The notes: generated by a model from the sequence alone, not told the origin. Shown: positions 1-5,202, counted from the first letter of the stretch. The stretch is 5,347 nucleotides of DNA from Lachnoclostridium phytofermentans (GCA_003526525.1 DPVV01000351.1:4169-9515), one strand, 5' to 3'. Translations and numbers: made by a program.

Positions 1-197
1 ATGACAAATCCTAAAGAGAGAATATTGTGTATTGAAAGACTCTAACGAAAAGGATATATGGTTAATTATTATAGATTACTTAGCTGCAGGTTTTCTTTAT
101 TACTGCTCGTAAATACTCTATATGTATTCATGTTAAATTCAAAAACAAAATGACTATATAATTTCATAATGAATATTATTTTCCCAAAAGACTCTTA

Positions 198-225
198 TTG
201 TTAAAGTGTTTTCATTGGATATTAA
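198..225 (+). promoter_or_regulatory. weak candidate sigma-A-like promoter
   Basis: TTGTTA (198-203) and TATTAA (220-225) are separated by 16 bp, a fair but imperfect match to the TTGACA/TATAAT pattern. Transcription from here would give a leader of roughly 230 nt before the chitinase start and would place the palindrome at 273-285 downstream of the start point. AT-rich DNA yields such pairs by chance, so this is only a candidate. Confidence 0.22.
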
Positions 226-292
226 TATGCTGATTTTCACTGGATTTTTCTGCTTGTAACCATTGTAAGTAAGAAAACGGTTTTCATTGCAT
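209..292 (+). repeat. three direct copies of TTTTCAYTGSAT
   Basis: TTTTCATTGGAT (209-220), TTTTCACTGGAT (234-245) and TTTTCATTGCAT (281-292) are 12-mers that differ from the first copy at one position each. They start 25 and 47 bp apart, all on the same strand, within 84 bp. The third copy overlaps the right half of the palindrome at 273-285. Repeated short words in a promoter region are typical of multiple binding sites for one regulator. That role is an inference and no regulator is encoded here. Confidence 0.5.
273..285. promoter_or_regulatory. 13-bp perfect palindrome, cre/LacI-family-like operator
   Basis: GAAAACGGTTTTC is a perfect inverted repeat with a single central base (6-1-6). 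It resembles the catabolite-responsive element bound by CcpA and other LacI/GalR-family operators, which have AAANCGNTTT-type cores. It is one base wider than the usual 14-bp cre, so it fits that consensus only with mismatches. Carbon-catabolite or chitin-sugar control of the chitinase genes would be a sensible role, but this is inferred from position and symmetry. Confidence 0.4.
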
Positions 293-340
293 TAAGAAAA
301 AAACAGTTAAGTGGTACAGCATTTATATCGGCTTACCTGA

Positions 341-428
341 CAGTTTATAGAATCCAATATTGATTAGGAAAGGAGGGGTGGATGAACCTGGTGCTAAAAC
401 CTAGGGCTTATCAGGAAACTATTAACTG
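341..428 (+). promoter_or_regulatory. possible structured 5' leader closed by a long-range stem
   Basis: CAGTTTATAG (341-350) can pair with CTATTAACTG (419-428) at 9 of 10 positions, enclosing 68 nt. Inside are a small hairpin (AATC 351-354 with GATT 362-365), the purine-rich ribosome-binding site at 370-376 and a weak CCTGG/CCTAGG pairing (386-405). Closed folds of this kind occur in riboswitches and attenuators, and the enclosed ribosome-binding site would be affected by folding. I could not match it to any riboswitch class I know, and the pairing could be chance. Confidence 0.25.
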
Positions 429-447
429 CCATGATGAGTATAAATAA
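382..447 (+). CDS. 21-aa leader ORF with near-ideal ribosome-binding site
   Basis: The ATG at 382 is preceded by AAGGAGG (370-376) with a 5-nt gap, a better Shine-Dalgarno sequence than that of the chitinase itself. The frame runs 21 codons ([10 protein letters not shown]...HDEYK) and stops with TAA at 445-447, 17 nt before the chitinase ATG at 465. No domain or signal peptide is visible. Its placement suggests a leader peptide or an ORF translationally coupled to the chitinase. Alternatively, the purine-rich tract is part of an RNA structure and the ORF is incidental. Whether it is translated cannot be judged from the sequence. Confidence 0.35.
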   Translation: MNLVLKPRAYQETINCHDEYK

Positions 448-464
448 TAAGAAAGGGGATTATT

Positions 465-1610
465 ATGAAGCATATTAAAAAGATTATAGGGGTAATACTG
501 TCACTTGCATTACTAATTACAATAATACCTGCTGGTACAGGTATTATTGTAAATGCCGCTACAGGAAAGAACATAGTAGCTTATTTCCCGAACTGGGGAA
601 TCTATAATAGTGCCCACCGCACTATGACCGTTGGTATGATTCCATGGGATAAGATCACAGTAATAAATCATGCCTTTTTTGAGGTGGATTCTTCCTTTAA
701 GCTAGCATCAACCGATACCTTCGCTGACTTTGACAAGATGATGGATCATTCCGAAGGCTGGGATACCAATCAATTTAGGGGACATTTCGGAGAGTACAAA
801 TATTATAAGAATCTCTATCCGAATGTCAAAGTAATCGTATCCGTCGGTGGATGGACAAGGGGTCAGAATTTCCATGCAATGGCTGCTACATCTTCTACCA
901 GAGCGGTATTTATTCAGAGTGTTATTGATTTTCTAAAAAAATATCCATTTATTGATGGTGTTGATCTTGACTGGGAATATCCAGGTGTTAACAGGGTAGC
1001 AGATCCTAATGACCAATATGACAGAGGATGCCCGGGAGGACCGGAGGATAAGCAAAATTTCACCTCACTATTACGCGAAATACGTCAAGCATATAATACC
1101 AATGGCTTAAGCGGTAAGATGTTGACGATAGCTGTGCCTTCAGGTTATGACAAGCTTGCCCTACAGGAGCCGGATGTATATGCCCAGTATCTAGACTTTT
1201 TAAATGTTATGACCTATGATATGCACGGAGCATGGGAAAATACGACGAATCATCAATCTCCACTCTATGCAAATCCTAATGACCCATGTCCTACTTCACC
1301 TATTGACATTAAGAACAGGTATAATACGGATTCCGCTATGAAGACCTTACAGCAGGTATATAAGATTCCTGCTGAGAAACTGTTGGTAGGATCACCTTAT
1401 TATTCCAGAGGATGGAAAGGTGTTACTGGAGGAGTTAACGGGATGTATGCAAATGCAACTGGAGCACCAATCGGTACTTGGGATAATCCTCAGTCACCTG
1501 GCGGTCAGTATCCGTATTTCACCTTAAAGACCATGGAAAACCAAAATGGTTATGTGAAATACCGCGATGATACTTACGCAAAGACGCCTTGGTTATATAA
1601 CGCATCTTAG
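465..1610 (+). CDS. GH18 chitinase N-terminal part, product if the TAG terminates
   Basis: If TAG 1608-1610 is a true stop, the product is 381 aa: signal peptide plus an incomplete GH18 domain. It retains the catalytic DxxDxDxE motif (E171) and the substrate-binding MTYD motif. It lacks barrel strand 8 with the conserved Trp of WEISGD that forms the floor of the -1 subsite, as well as both linker repeats and the chitin-binding module. From family knowledge such a fragment would be expected to misfold or be inactive, although it would still be exported. Whether a stable product accumulates is unknown. Confidence 0.6.
   Translation: MKHIKKIIGVILSLALLITIIPAGTGIIVNAATGKNIVAYFPNWGIYNSAHRTMTVGMIPWDKITVINHAFFEVDSSFKLASTDTFADFDKMMDHSEGWDTNQFRGHFGEYKYYKNLYPNVKVIVSVGGWTRGQNFHAMAATSSTRAVFIQSVIDFLKKYPFIDGVDLDWEYPGVNRVADPNDQYDRGCPGGPEDKQNFTSLLREIRQAYNTNGLSGKMLTIAVPSGYDKLALQEPDVYAQYLDFLNVMTYDMHGAWENTTNHQSPLYANPNDPCPTSPIDIKNRYNTDSAMKTLQQVYKIPAEKLLVGSPYYSRGWKGVTGGVNGMYANATGAPIGTWDNPQSPGGQYPYFTLKTMENQNGYVKYRDDTYAKTPWLYNAS
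1608..1610 (+). other. in-frame amber codon inside the chitinase frame
   Basis: The codons around it read CTT-less context TAT AAC GCA TCT TAG GGA ATA GTT CTT AGT TAT, giving YNAS-stop-GIVLSY. Both sides match the continuous end of a GH18 domain, so the TAG replaces one sense codon. Relatives commonly have a polar residue around this point. AAG (Lys), CAG (Gln), GAG (Glu) or TAT/TAC (Tyr) would each need one base change to become TAG. No tRNA gene, release-factor gene or pyrrolysine gene is present in the window. Confidence 0.9.
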
Positions 1611-2426
1611 GGAATAGTTCTTAGTTATGAAGATACCACTTCCATAAGTGCAAGATGTGATTATATTAATAGTAACGGATATGGCGGTTTAATTGCTTGG
1701 GAAATCTCAGGAGATACCAGTAATTTTGAATTAACAACTCTTGCTTACCAAAAACTGATTGGCGGTACCACCCAGTCTGTGGCAACACCGACATTTAATC
1801 CTGCAGCTGGTACTTACACTAGTGCTCAGACCGTAACAATTACCTGCGCAACTTCAGGAGCTGAAATTCGTTATACGAAGGACGGTACGGAACCTACGGC
1901 TACCTCTACTCTTTATTCTTCTCCTCTTACGATAAGTACTACAACAACCTTAAAAGCAAAAGCATTTAAGAGTGGAATGAATAGCTCAGTAACAGCAACG
2001 GCAGTCTATACAATAGGCAGTACCCAAACAGTAGCAACACCTGTATTTAACCCAGCAGGAGGTTCTTATTCAAGTGCTCAGACGGTAACAATTACCTGTG
2101 CAACTTCAGGAGCTGAAATACGTTATACTACAGACGGTACGGAACCTACGACTTCCTCTGCTTTATACGCTTCTCCTATTACAGTAAGTTCCACAACTAC
2201 TATAAAGGCAAAAGCGTTTAAGAGTGGTATGACCAGCTCAGCTACGTTCACACAGACCTATACAATCAGCTCTACTCAAATAGCTGCATGGGCAGTTGGA
2301 ACTGCTTATAAGGCAGGTGACCTGGTTACCTATAACGGAAAGACCTATAAGTGTATCCAGCCACATACAGCTTTAGCTAACTGGACCCCTGATGCGGTAC
2401 TGGCACTTTGGGGATTAGTGCAATAG
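1611..2426 (+). other. 3' part of the interrupted chitinase: barrel end, two repeats, CBM5/12
   Basis: This 271-codon open stretch is in the same frame as the upstream part. It encodes the last GH18 strand (GYGGLIAWEISGD), a short GGTTQS linker, two Ser/Thr-rich chitobiase C-terminal-like repeats and the CBM5/12 module. It has no signal peptide, no in-frame ATG soon after the stop, and no Shine-Dalgarno sequence ahead of the GTG at 1779, which in the intact protein is simply Val439. Independent translation and export are therefore unlikely; it is best read as the rest of the upstream gene. Confidence 0.8.
1779..2267 (+). repeat. tandem pair of chitobiase C-terminal-like modules in the first chitinase
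   Basis: Two copies (1779-2015 and 2031-2267), each of 79 codons, share the pattern VATPxFNPAxGxYxSAQTVTITCATSGAEIRYT, then DGTEPT and KAKAFKSGM. This fits the chitobiase/beta-hexosaminidase C-terminal domain family (CHB_HEX_C-like), immunoglobulin-like spacers common in clostridial glycosidases. The DNA is also close, with shared runs such as GCAACTTCAGGAGCTGAAAT (20 nt), which points to recent duplication or ongoing conversion. Confidence 0.8.
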
Positions 2427-2474
2427 CTTAATGAAATGTTTATGCCACACAAGTTCGCAGGATTGCGACAGAAT

Positions 2475-2487
2475 GGAGGATTATATG
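2475..2487 (+). promoter_or_regulatory. ribosome-binding site fixing the start of the second chitinase
   Basis: GGAGGA (2475-2480) lies 4 nt before the ATG at 2485. The same frame is open back to an ATG at 2431 and another at 2473. Neither has a Shine-Dalgarno sequence, and starting at 2431 would put 18 mostly polar residues, including three Cys, in front of the signal peptide. The start at 2485 gives a standard signal peptide (MYKIKSLKAIAIILAF) and is preferred. Confidence 0.8.
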
Positions 2488-4140
2488 TATAAAATAAAAT
2501 CATTAAAAGCAATAGCTATCATTTTAGCATTTGTTATAGTATTTACCCTGTCATCCAATACAGTCGTTAAAGCCGCTTATCCGACCTGGCAGGCGGGTAC
2601 TACCTATAAAACGGGTGATATTGTATCCTATGGAAGCAATAACTATCAATGTATCCAAGGTCACACAGCACTTACAGGTTGGGAACCGCCAATAGTCCCT
2701 GCACTTTGGTCATTATACAGTGGTGGGACTACGCAGACCGTAGCTACCCCTGTATTTAACCCGGCGGGAGGAACCTATACTGCTTCACAAAGTGTAACCA
2801 TTACTTGTTCGACTGCTGGAAGCACTATCCGTTACACCTTGAATGGCAGCGAACCTACCTCTTCTTCTACTGTCTATAGCGGAGCTATCATGGTCGCATC
2901 CACTACCACAGTAAAAGCTAAGGCTTTCCTCTCTGGTATGAATGATTCTCAAACGGCTACCTCTACTTATACCATTAATAAAAGCGATACTGTAGCAACT
3001 CCTGTATTTTCAGTAGCAGAAGGAACCTACTATGGAAACATAGATGTTGCCCTTACCTGTGCAACAAATAATGCTACAATTCGTTATACAACAGATGGCA
3101 CCACTCCTGTATCAACCTCCAAGATATATACCGGTGTAATAGCAGTTACAGCAACTACTACAATCAAAGCCTATGCAACCGCTTCCAATATGAAGGATTC
3201 CGCTGTTGCAAGTGCCAAATATACGATATCAAAGAACCAGACAGGTCTTCCTACTCATATCTTGACCGGTTACTGGCAGAATTTTGATAACGGTGCAAAG
3301 TGCTTAAAAATCAGTGATGTTCCACAGACCTATAATATTATTGCGATAGCTTTTGCTGAAGCAACGACCACTGCTGGCGAAGTTACATTTAAACTGGATT
3401 CTAATCTTGCTTCCAAGTTAGGCGGCTATACCGAACAGCAATTTATCAACGATATAGCAGCAGCAAAGGCAAAGGGACAGAAGGTCATCATATCTGTAGG
3501 TGGAGAGACCGGTACAGTAAGTGTTAATAATGCAACCTCCGCTACTAATTTTGCTAATAGTGTATATGCACTTATGGTAAAATACGGATTTAACGGTGTA
3601 GATATTGACTTAGAAAACGGAATCAATGCGACCTACATGACTTCTGCATTACGCCAACTTTCCGCTAAGGCAGGCGCAGGACTAATCATTACAATGGCTC
3701 CTCAGACTCTTGACATGCAATCTGTGAACTCAGGGTATTTCCAAGTAGCATTGAACATCAAGGATATTTTAACTGTAGTTAATACCCAGTACTATAACTC
3801 CGGAAGTATGTTAGGTCAGGATGGTAAGGTATACTCCCAAGGTTCTGTGGATTTCATAACTGCTCTGGCAGCAATTCAGCTAGAAAATGGACTTCGCCCA
3901 GATCAGGTTGGTCTTGGACTTCCTGCTTCCACAAAAGGAGCTGGTAGCGGTTATGTTGCTCCAAGTGTTGTAAATTCAGCTCTTGATTGCCTTACAAAAG
4001 GTACCAGCGGTGGTTCTTATAAACCTCCTAGAACATATCCTTCACTTCGCGGTGCAATGACATGGTCTATCAATTGGGATGCAAGCAATAATTATGATTT
4101 TGCTAATACAGTTAGTTCCAAATTAAAGACTCTTCCGTAA
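2485..4140 (+). CDS. secreted GH18 chitinase, order CBM5/12 - two repeats - GH18
   Basis: The 551-aa product is predicted to be a secreted chitinase. Modules: Sec signal peptide (1-31, ending VVKAA), CBM5/12 (32-79; YPTWQAGTTYKTGDIVSY... ending ALWSLY), chitobiase C-terminal-like repeats (86-164 and 170-248) and GH18 (about 255-551). Catalytic residues are in NGVDIDLE: D373, D375 and acid E377 are present, while the first Asp of DxxDxDxE is Asn370. SVGGE (337-341), QYYN (435-438) and MTWSINWD (525-532, W527) support GH18. The domain lacks the alpha+beta insertion, so it resembles compact subfamily B (ChiD-like) enzymes, often endo-acting. It follows the interrupted chitinase by 58 nt on the same strand with no terminator between, so co-transcription is likely. 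There is no lipobox or sortase signal, so it should be free in the medium. Exact bond specificity (chitinase versus endo-N-acetylglucosaminidase) cannot be proven, but the chitin-binding module favours chitin. Confidence 0.93.
   Translation: MYKIKSLKAIAIILAFVIVFTLSSNTVVKAAYPTWQAGTTYKTGDIVSYGSNNYQCIQGHTALTGWEPPIVPALWSLYSGGTTQTVATPVFNPAGGTYTASQSVTITCSTAGSTIRYTLNGSEPTSSSTVYSGAIMVASTTTVKAKAFLSGMNDSQTATSTYTINKSDTVATPVFSVAEGTYYGNIDVALTCATNNATIRYTTDGTTPVSTSKIYTGVIAVTATTTIKAYATASNMKDSAVASAKYTISKNQTGLPTHILTGYWQNFDNGAKCLKISDVPQTYNIIAIAFAEATTTAGEVTFKLDSNLASKLGGYTEQQFINDIAAAKAKGQKVIISVGGETGTVSVNNATSATNFANSVYALMVKYGFNGVDIDLENGINATYMTSALRQLSAKAGAGLIITMAPQTLDMQSVNSGYFQVALNIKDILTVVNTQYYNSGSMLGQDGKVYSQGSVDFITALAAIQLENGLRPDQVGLGLPASTKGAGSGYVAPSVVNSALDCLTKGTSGGSYKPPRTYPSLRGAMTWSINWDASNNYDFANTVSSKLKTLP
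2740..3228 (+). repeat. tandem pair of chitobiase C-terminal-like modules in the second chitinase
   Basis: Two copies (2740-2976 and 2992-3228) of the same 79-codon module found in the first gene. The first begins TQTVATPVFNPAGG, 14 residues identical to the start of the second repeat of the upstream gene. The second copy is more diverged (VATPVFSVAEGTYYGN). They act as spacers between the binding module and the catalytic domain and may assist binding to the insoluble polymer. Confidence 0.78.
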
Positions 4141-4282
4141 TTAGTTAAATCTATGAAATCAGCACCACCGAAGAAGAATATAGGGTAAATAGTATAATCA
4201 GTACGATGCAAGCTTTATATTTCAAGAGGGTGAGTTTGATTATATATAATCAAATATTATAATCAAACTATTAATAACAAAT
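4141..4282 (+). other. 3' untranslated region with nested AT-rich palindromes
   Basis: There is no gene in this 142-bp stretch. It contains a perfect 20-bp palindrome at 4235-4254 (TTTGATTATA and its complement). Overlapping it is a 10-bp inverted repeat, GTTTGATTAT (4234-4243) with ATAATCAAAC (4259-4268). TATAATCA occurs three times (4193, 4245, 4258). The two foldings are mutually exclusive. It is not followed by a T-tract, so it is not a terminator itself; it might stabilise the mRNA end. No function is assigned. Confidence 0.5.
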
Positions 4283-4335
4283 AAAAAGCACATTCATTAT
4301 TTCGATATATTTAGAAACAATGGATGTGCTTTTTT
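4283..4335 (+). terminator. strong intrinsic terminator of the chitinase unit, probably bidirectional
   Basis: AAAAAGCACATTCATT (4283-4298) pairs with AATGGATGTGCTTTTT (4319-4334) over 16 bp with one G-U pair and a 20-nt loop. The right arm runs into six T (4330-4335). The left arm carries five A, so the hairpin also has a U-tract when read on the minus strand. It would end chitinase transcription and could stop any transcript arriving from the opposite gene. Confidence 0.88.
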
Positions 4336-4347
4336 ATTAGATTCTTT

Positions 4348-4355
4348 TAAGAATT
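4348..4355 (+). repeat. left target-site duplication of the cassette
   Basis: TAAGAATT lies directly outside the left inverted repeat and matches TAAGAATG (5203-5210), directly outside the right one, at 7 of 8 positions. Duplication of 8 bp is usual for ISL3- and IS6-type transposition. The mismatch at the last base implies that the insertion is not brand new, or that one base mutated. Confidence 0.6.
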
Positions 4356-4381
4356 GGCTCTGTCACAACATATTGTTGATA
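4356..4381 (+). repeat. left terminal inverted repeat
   Basis: A 26-bp end starting GGCTCTGTCACAACATATTG. It is complementary to the right end except that T at position 18 is C in the equivalent copy. Confidence 0.8.
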
Positions 4382-4394
4382 ATTATTATTTTTA

Positions 4395-4419
4395 GAGCAG
4401 AGCTAATTATGCTCTGCTC
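4395..4419. other. perfect hairpin inside the left end of the cassette
   Basis: GAGCAGAGC (4395-4403) and GCTCTGCTC (4411-4419) form a 9-bp perfect stem with a 7-nt loop. It lies 63 bp beyond the acetyltransferase stop codon, so it could end that transcript, but the sequence after it on the minus strand (TAAAAATAATAA) is A-rich rather than T-rich. GCTCTG is also in the terminal repeats, so it may belong to the transposition end instead. Confidence 0.5.
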
Positions 4420-4433
4420 AATAGCCGTATATT

Positions 4434-4459
4434 TAGTTCACTTTTGTGAAATATTGTGA
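4434..4459 (+). repeat. direct repeat, copy left of the acetyltransferase gene
   Basis: TAGTTCACTTTTGTGAAATA followed by TTGTGA matches 5077-5102 at 22 of 26 positions in the same orientation, on the other side of the gene. This copy contains the perfect small inverted repeat TTCAC-TTTT-GTGAA (4437-4450). Confidence 0.6.
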
Positions 4460-4482
4460 ATATGTTTTGATGTAGATTATGC

Positions 4483-5046
4483 TTATACTGTGGTGTTAAT
4501 CCTAATATAGTAATCGTCGTATCGAAACTCCTTATTTGTGTCGGGATAAAATTGGTTCAAGATAAGTGCATTTACTCTTTCCGGTTGATTTGATGGAGCT
4601 TTCATAATAATTTTTGTTACTTCAAAATCATTCGCTAATTCTGTCGCCATCATATGTATAATTTCCGAAAAATACGCCTGTTTTTCAAACGAAGATAGTA
4701 AATCCAATCTTAATATTCCGACAGGCGTTTCTGTACCAAAGAACCATTTTCCCCATGGCAAAGGCGCAATTTCAATTGTTCCGATAACACTACTTGTATC
4801 TTTACTTATTATGCTCCACCTAACAAATTGTCTGTTCTTGTATTCAGTTTGCCAAGCATTTTTTAATTCATCAGAAGATTTTAAATTCCATTCGCCCGAA
4901 AAACCATCACGATTCTCATGTTTTAATGTTATAGGGTCAGTGTATACTGTAAACAAATCTTCCGCGTCTTTCTCATTTACGAGCCTAAAGATAAAATTTT
5001 GGGTTTCATAAACTGGACACTCATCAAACGGATTAATTTTTTTCAT
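4483..5046 (-). CDS. RimJ/RimL-like GNAT family N-acetyltransferase (passenger gene)
   Basis: The 187-aa protein has the build of the Acetyltransf_3 (RimJ/RimL-like) branch of GNAT enzymes, which move an acetyl group from acetyl-CoA to an amine on a protein or small molecule. Seen: NFIFRLVNEKDAEDLFTVYT (17-36), the usual first strand and helix of the fold; WSIISKDTSSVIGTIEI (77-93), the central strands; and VGILRLDLLSSFEKQAYFSE (109-128), where the acetyl-CoA-binding loop and following helix should be, although the canonical Q/RxxGxG/A loop is not clear. Length is normal for the family. The ATG at 5046 has GGAGG 7 nt upstream (minus strand, 5054-5058). There is no signal peptide, so it is cytoplasmic. 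It is convergent to the chitinases and enclosed by inverted repeats, so it is probably cargo of a mobile element. The substrate is unknown; antibiotic acetylation is possible but not shown. Confidence 0.75.
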   Translation of the reverse strand: MKKINPFDECPVYETQNFIFRLVNEKDAEDLFTVYTDPITLKHENRDGFSGEWNLKSSDELKNAWQTEYKNRQFVRWSIISKDTSSVIGTIEIAPLPWGKWFFGTETPVGILRLDLLSSFEKQAYFSEIIHMMATELANDFEVTKIIMKAPSNQPERVNALILNQFYPDTNKEFRYDDYYIRINTTV

Positions 5047-5076
5047 CTTATAACCTCCGATAATATAAATAATCTG

Positions 5077-5102
5077 TAGTTCACCTTTGTAAACAATTGT
5101 GA
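5077..5102 (+). repeat. direct repeat, copy in the acetyltransferase promoter region
   Basis: This partner of 4434-4459 lies 31-56 bp upstream of the acetyltransferase start, between its ribosome-binding site and the cassette end. Here it could overlap the promoter: on the minus strand TTTACA and AT-rich TTTATA/TATATT words occur nearby, but spacing is not convincing. An operator role or a scar of gene capture are both possible. Confidence 0.45.
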
Positions 5103-5176
5103 GTTAACTTGCAATACAAATCATACATCAAATTACATGATTTTACCATATTAACTTAAAACATAAATGTTCAGAA

Positions 5177-5202
5177 TATCAACAGTATGTTGTGACAGAG
5201 CC
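5177..5202 (-). repeat. right terminal inverted repeat
   Basis: Read on the minus strand it begins GGCTCTGTCACAACATACTG and pairs with the left end at 25 of 26 positions. Confidence 0.8.

Larger units (their letters stand above)
1..464. other. AT-rich upstream regulatory region of the chitinase genes
   Basis: This 464-bp stretch has no long open reading frame on either strand. Positions 1-195 show nothing recognisable; the ATG at position 1 opens only 14 codons before TAA. From about 198 onward there are signs of control DNA, listed separately: a weak promoter-like pair, three 12-bp direct repeats, a 13-bp palindrome, a long-range complementary pair and a short leader ORF. The length and content suggest that most of it is promoter and 5' untranslated leader for the chitinase pair. 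The neighbouring gene upstream lies outside the window. Confidence 0.6.
465..2426 (+). pseudogene. secreted modular GH18 chitinase interrupted by one in-frame TAG
   Basis: Read through the TAG, this is a 653-codon secreted chitinase that hydrolyses beta-1,4-N-acetylglucosamine links in chitin. In order: signal peptide (about 1-32, ending VNAA), GH18 barrel (about 35-432), two chitobiase/hexosaminidase C-terminal-like repeats (439-517 and 523-601) and a CBM5/12 chitin-binding module (606-653) with W609, Y615, Y623, Y628, W640 and W649. GH18 landmarks are SVGGW (126-130), DGVDLDWE with catalytic E171, MTYD (249-252) and WEISGD (412-417). The region before strand 8 fits the alpha+beta insertion of ChiA/ChiB-type (subfamily A) enzymes. 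The single fault is TAG at codon 382. The frame then stays open for 271 codons to the natural TAG at 2424-2426, and there is no frameshift. The start has AAAGGGG (452-458) six nt upstream. This could be a recent nonsense mutation, a sequencing error or a recoded codon; the domain calls are firm, the functional status is open. Confidence 0.85.
4356..5202. mobile_element. 847-bp transposable cassette without transposase, carrying a GNAT gene
   Basis: The ends are inverted repeats: GGCTCTGTCACAACATATTG at 4356 continues to 4381, and its complement lies at 5177-5202. They match at 25 of 26 positions, the only difference being at base 18. An 8-bp direct repeat with one mismatch flanks them. The inside contains only the minus-strand acetyltransferase, a perfect hairpin near the left end and a pair of 26-bp direct repeats around the gene. 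No transposase-sized frame exists, so movement would need an enzyme supplied in trans. GGCTCT-type ends and the 8-bp duplication resemble ISL3- or IS6-like elements; the family is an inference. It is comparable in concept to the mobile insertion cassettes described in Bacillus. The insertion lies 20 bp beyond the chitinase terminator T-tract, a harmless site. Confidence 0.75.

Noticed and set aside
1..45. Short 14-codon frame MTNPKERILCIERL, slightly like the start of uroporphyrinogen-decarboxylase-type proteins
   Set aside because: It ends in TAA after 14 codons with nothing further in frame and no visible ribosome-binding context, so it is too short to support.
1779..2426. Separate gene for a repeat plus chitin-binding protein starting at GTG 1779
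   Set aside because: It is in the same frame as the chitinase, has no Shine-Dalgarno sequence or signal peptide, and the GTG is an ordinary Val codon within the first repeat.
2455..2468. Small hairpin TCGCA-GGAT-TGCGA between the two chitinases
   Set aside because: It has only five base pairs and no T-tract, so it is not a terminator; an effect on translation of the second gene cannot be judged.
2431..2484. Upstream start for the second chitinase at ATG 2431 (18 extra residues)
   Set aside because: It has no ribosome-binding site and would place polar, Cys-containing residues ahead of the signal peptide; ATG 2485 is better supported.
1779..3228. CRISPR-like or tandem DNA repeat array
   Set aside because: The repetition comes from 79-codon protein modules with codon-level variation and no spacer structure.
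3426..3626. 66-codon open frame on the minus strand inside the second chitinase
   Set aside because: It lies wholly antisense to the conserved GH18 catalytic core, has no recognisable domain, and is best explained as a shadow of the real gene.
4811..5011. 66-codon open frame on the plus strand inside the acetyltransferase gene
   Set aside because: It is antisense to a well-supported GNAT gene and shows no domain of its own.
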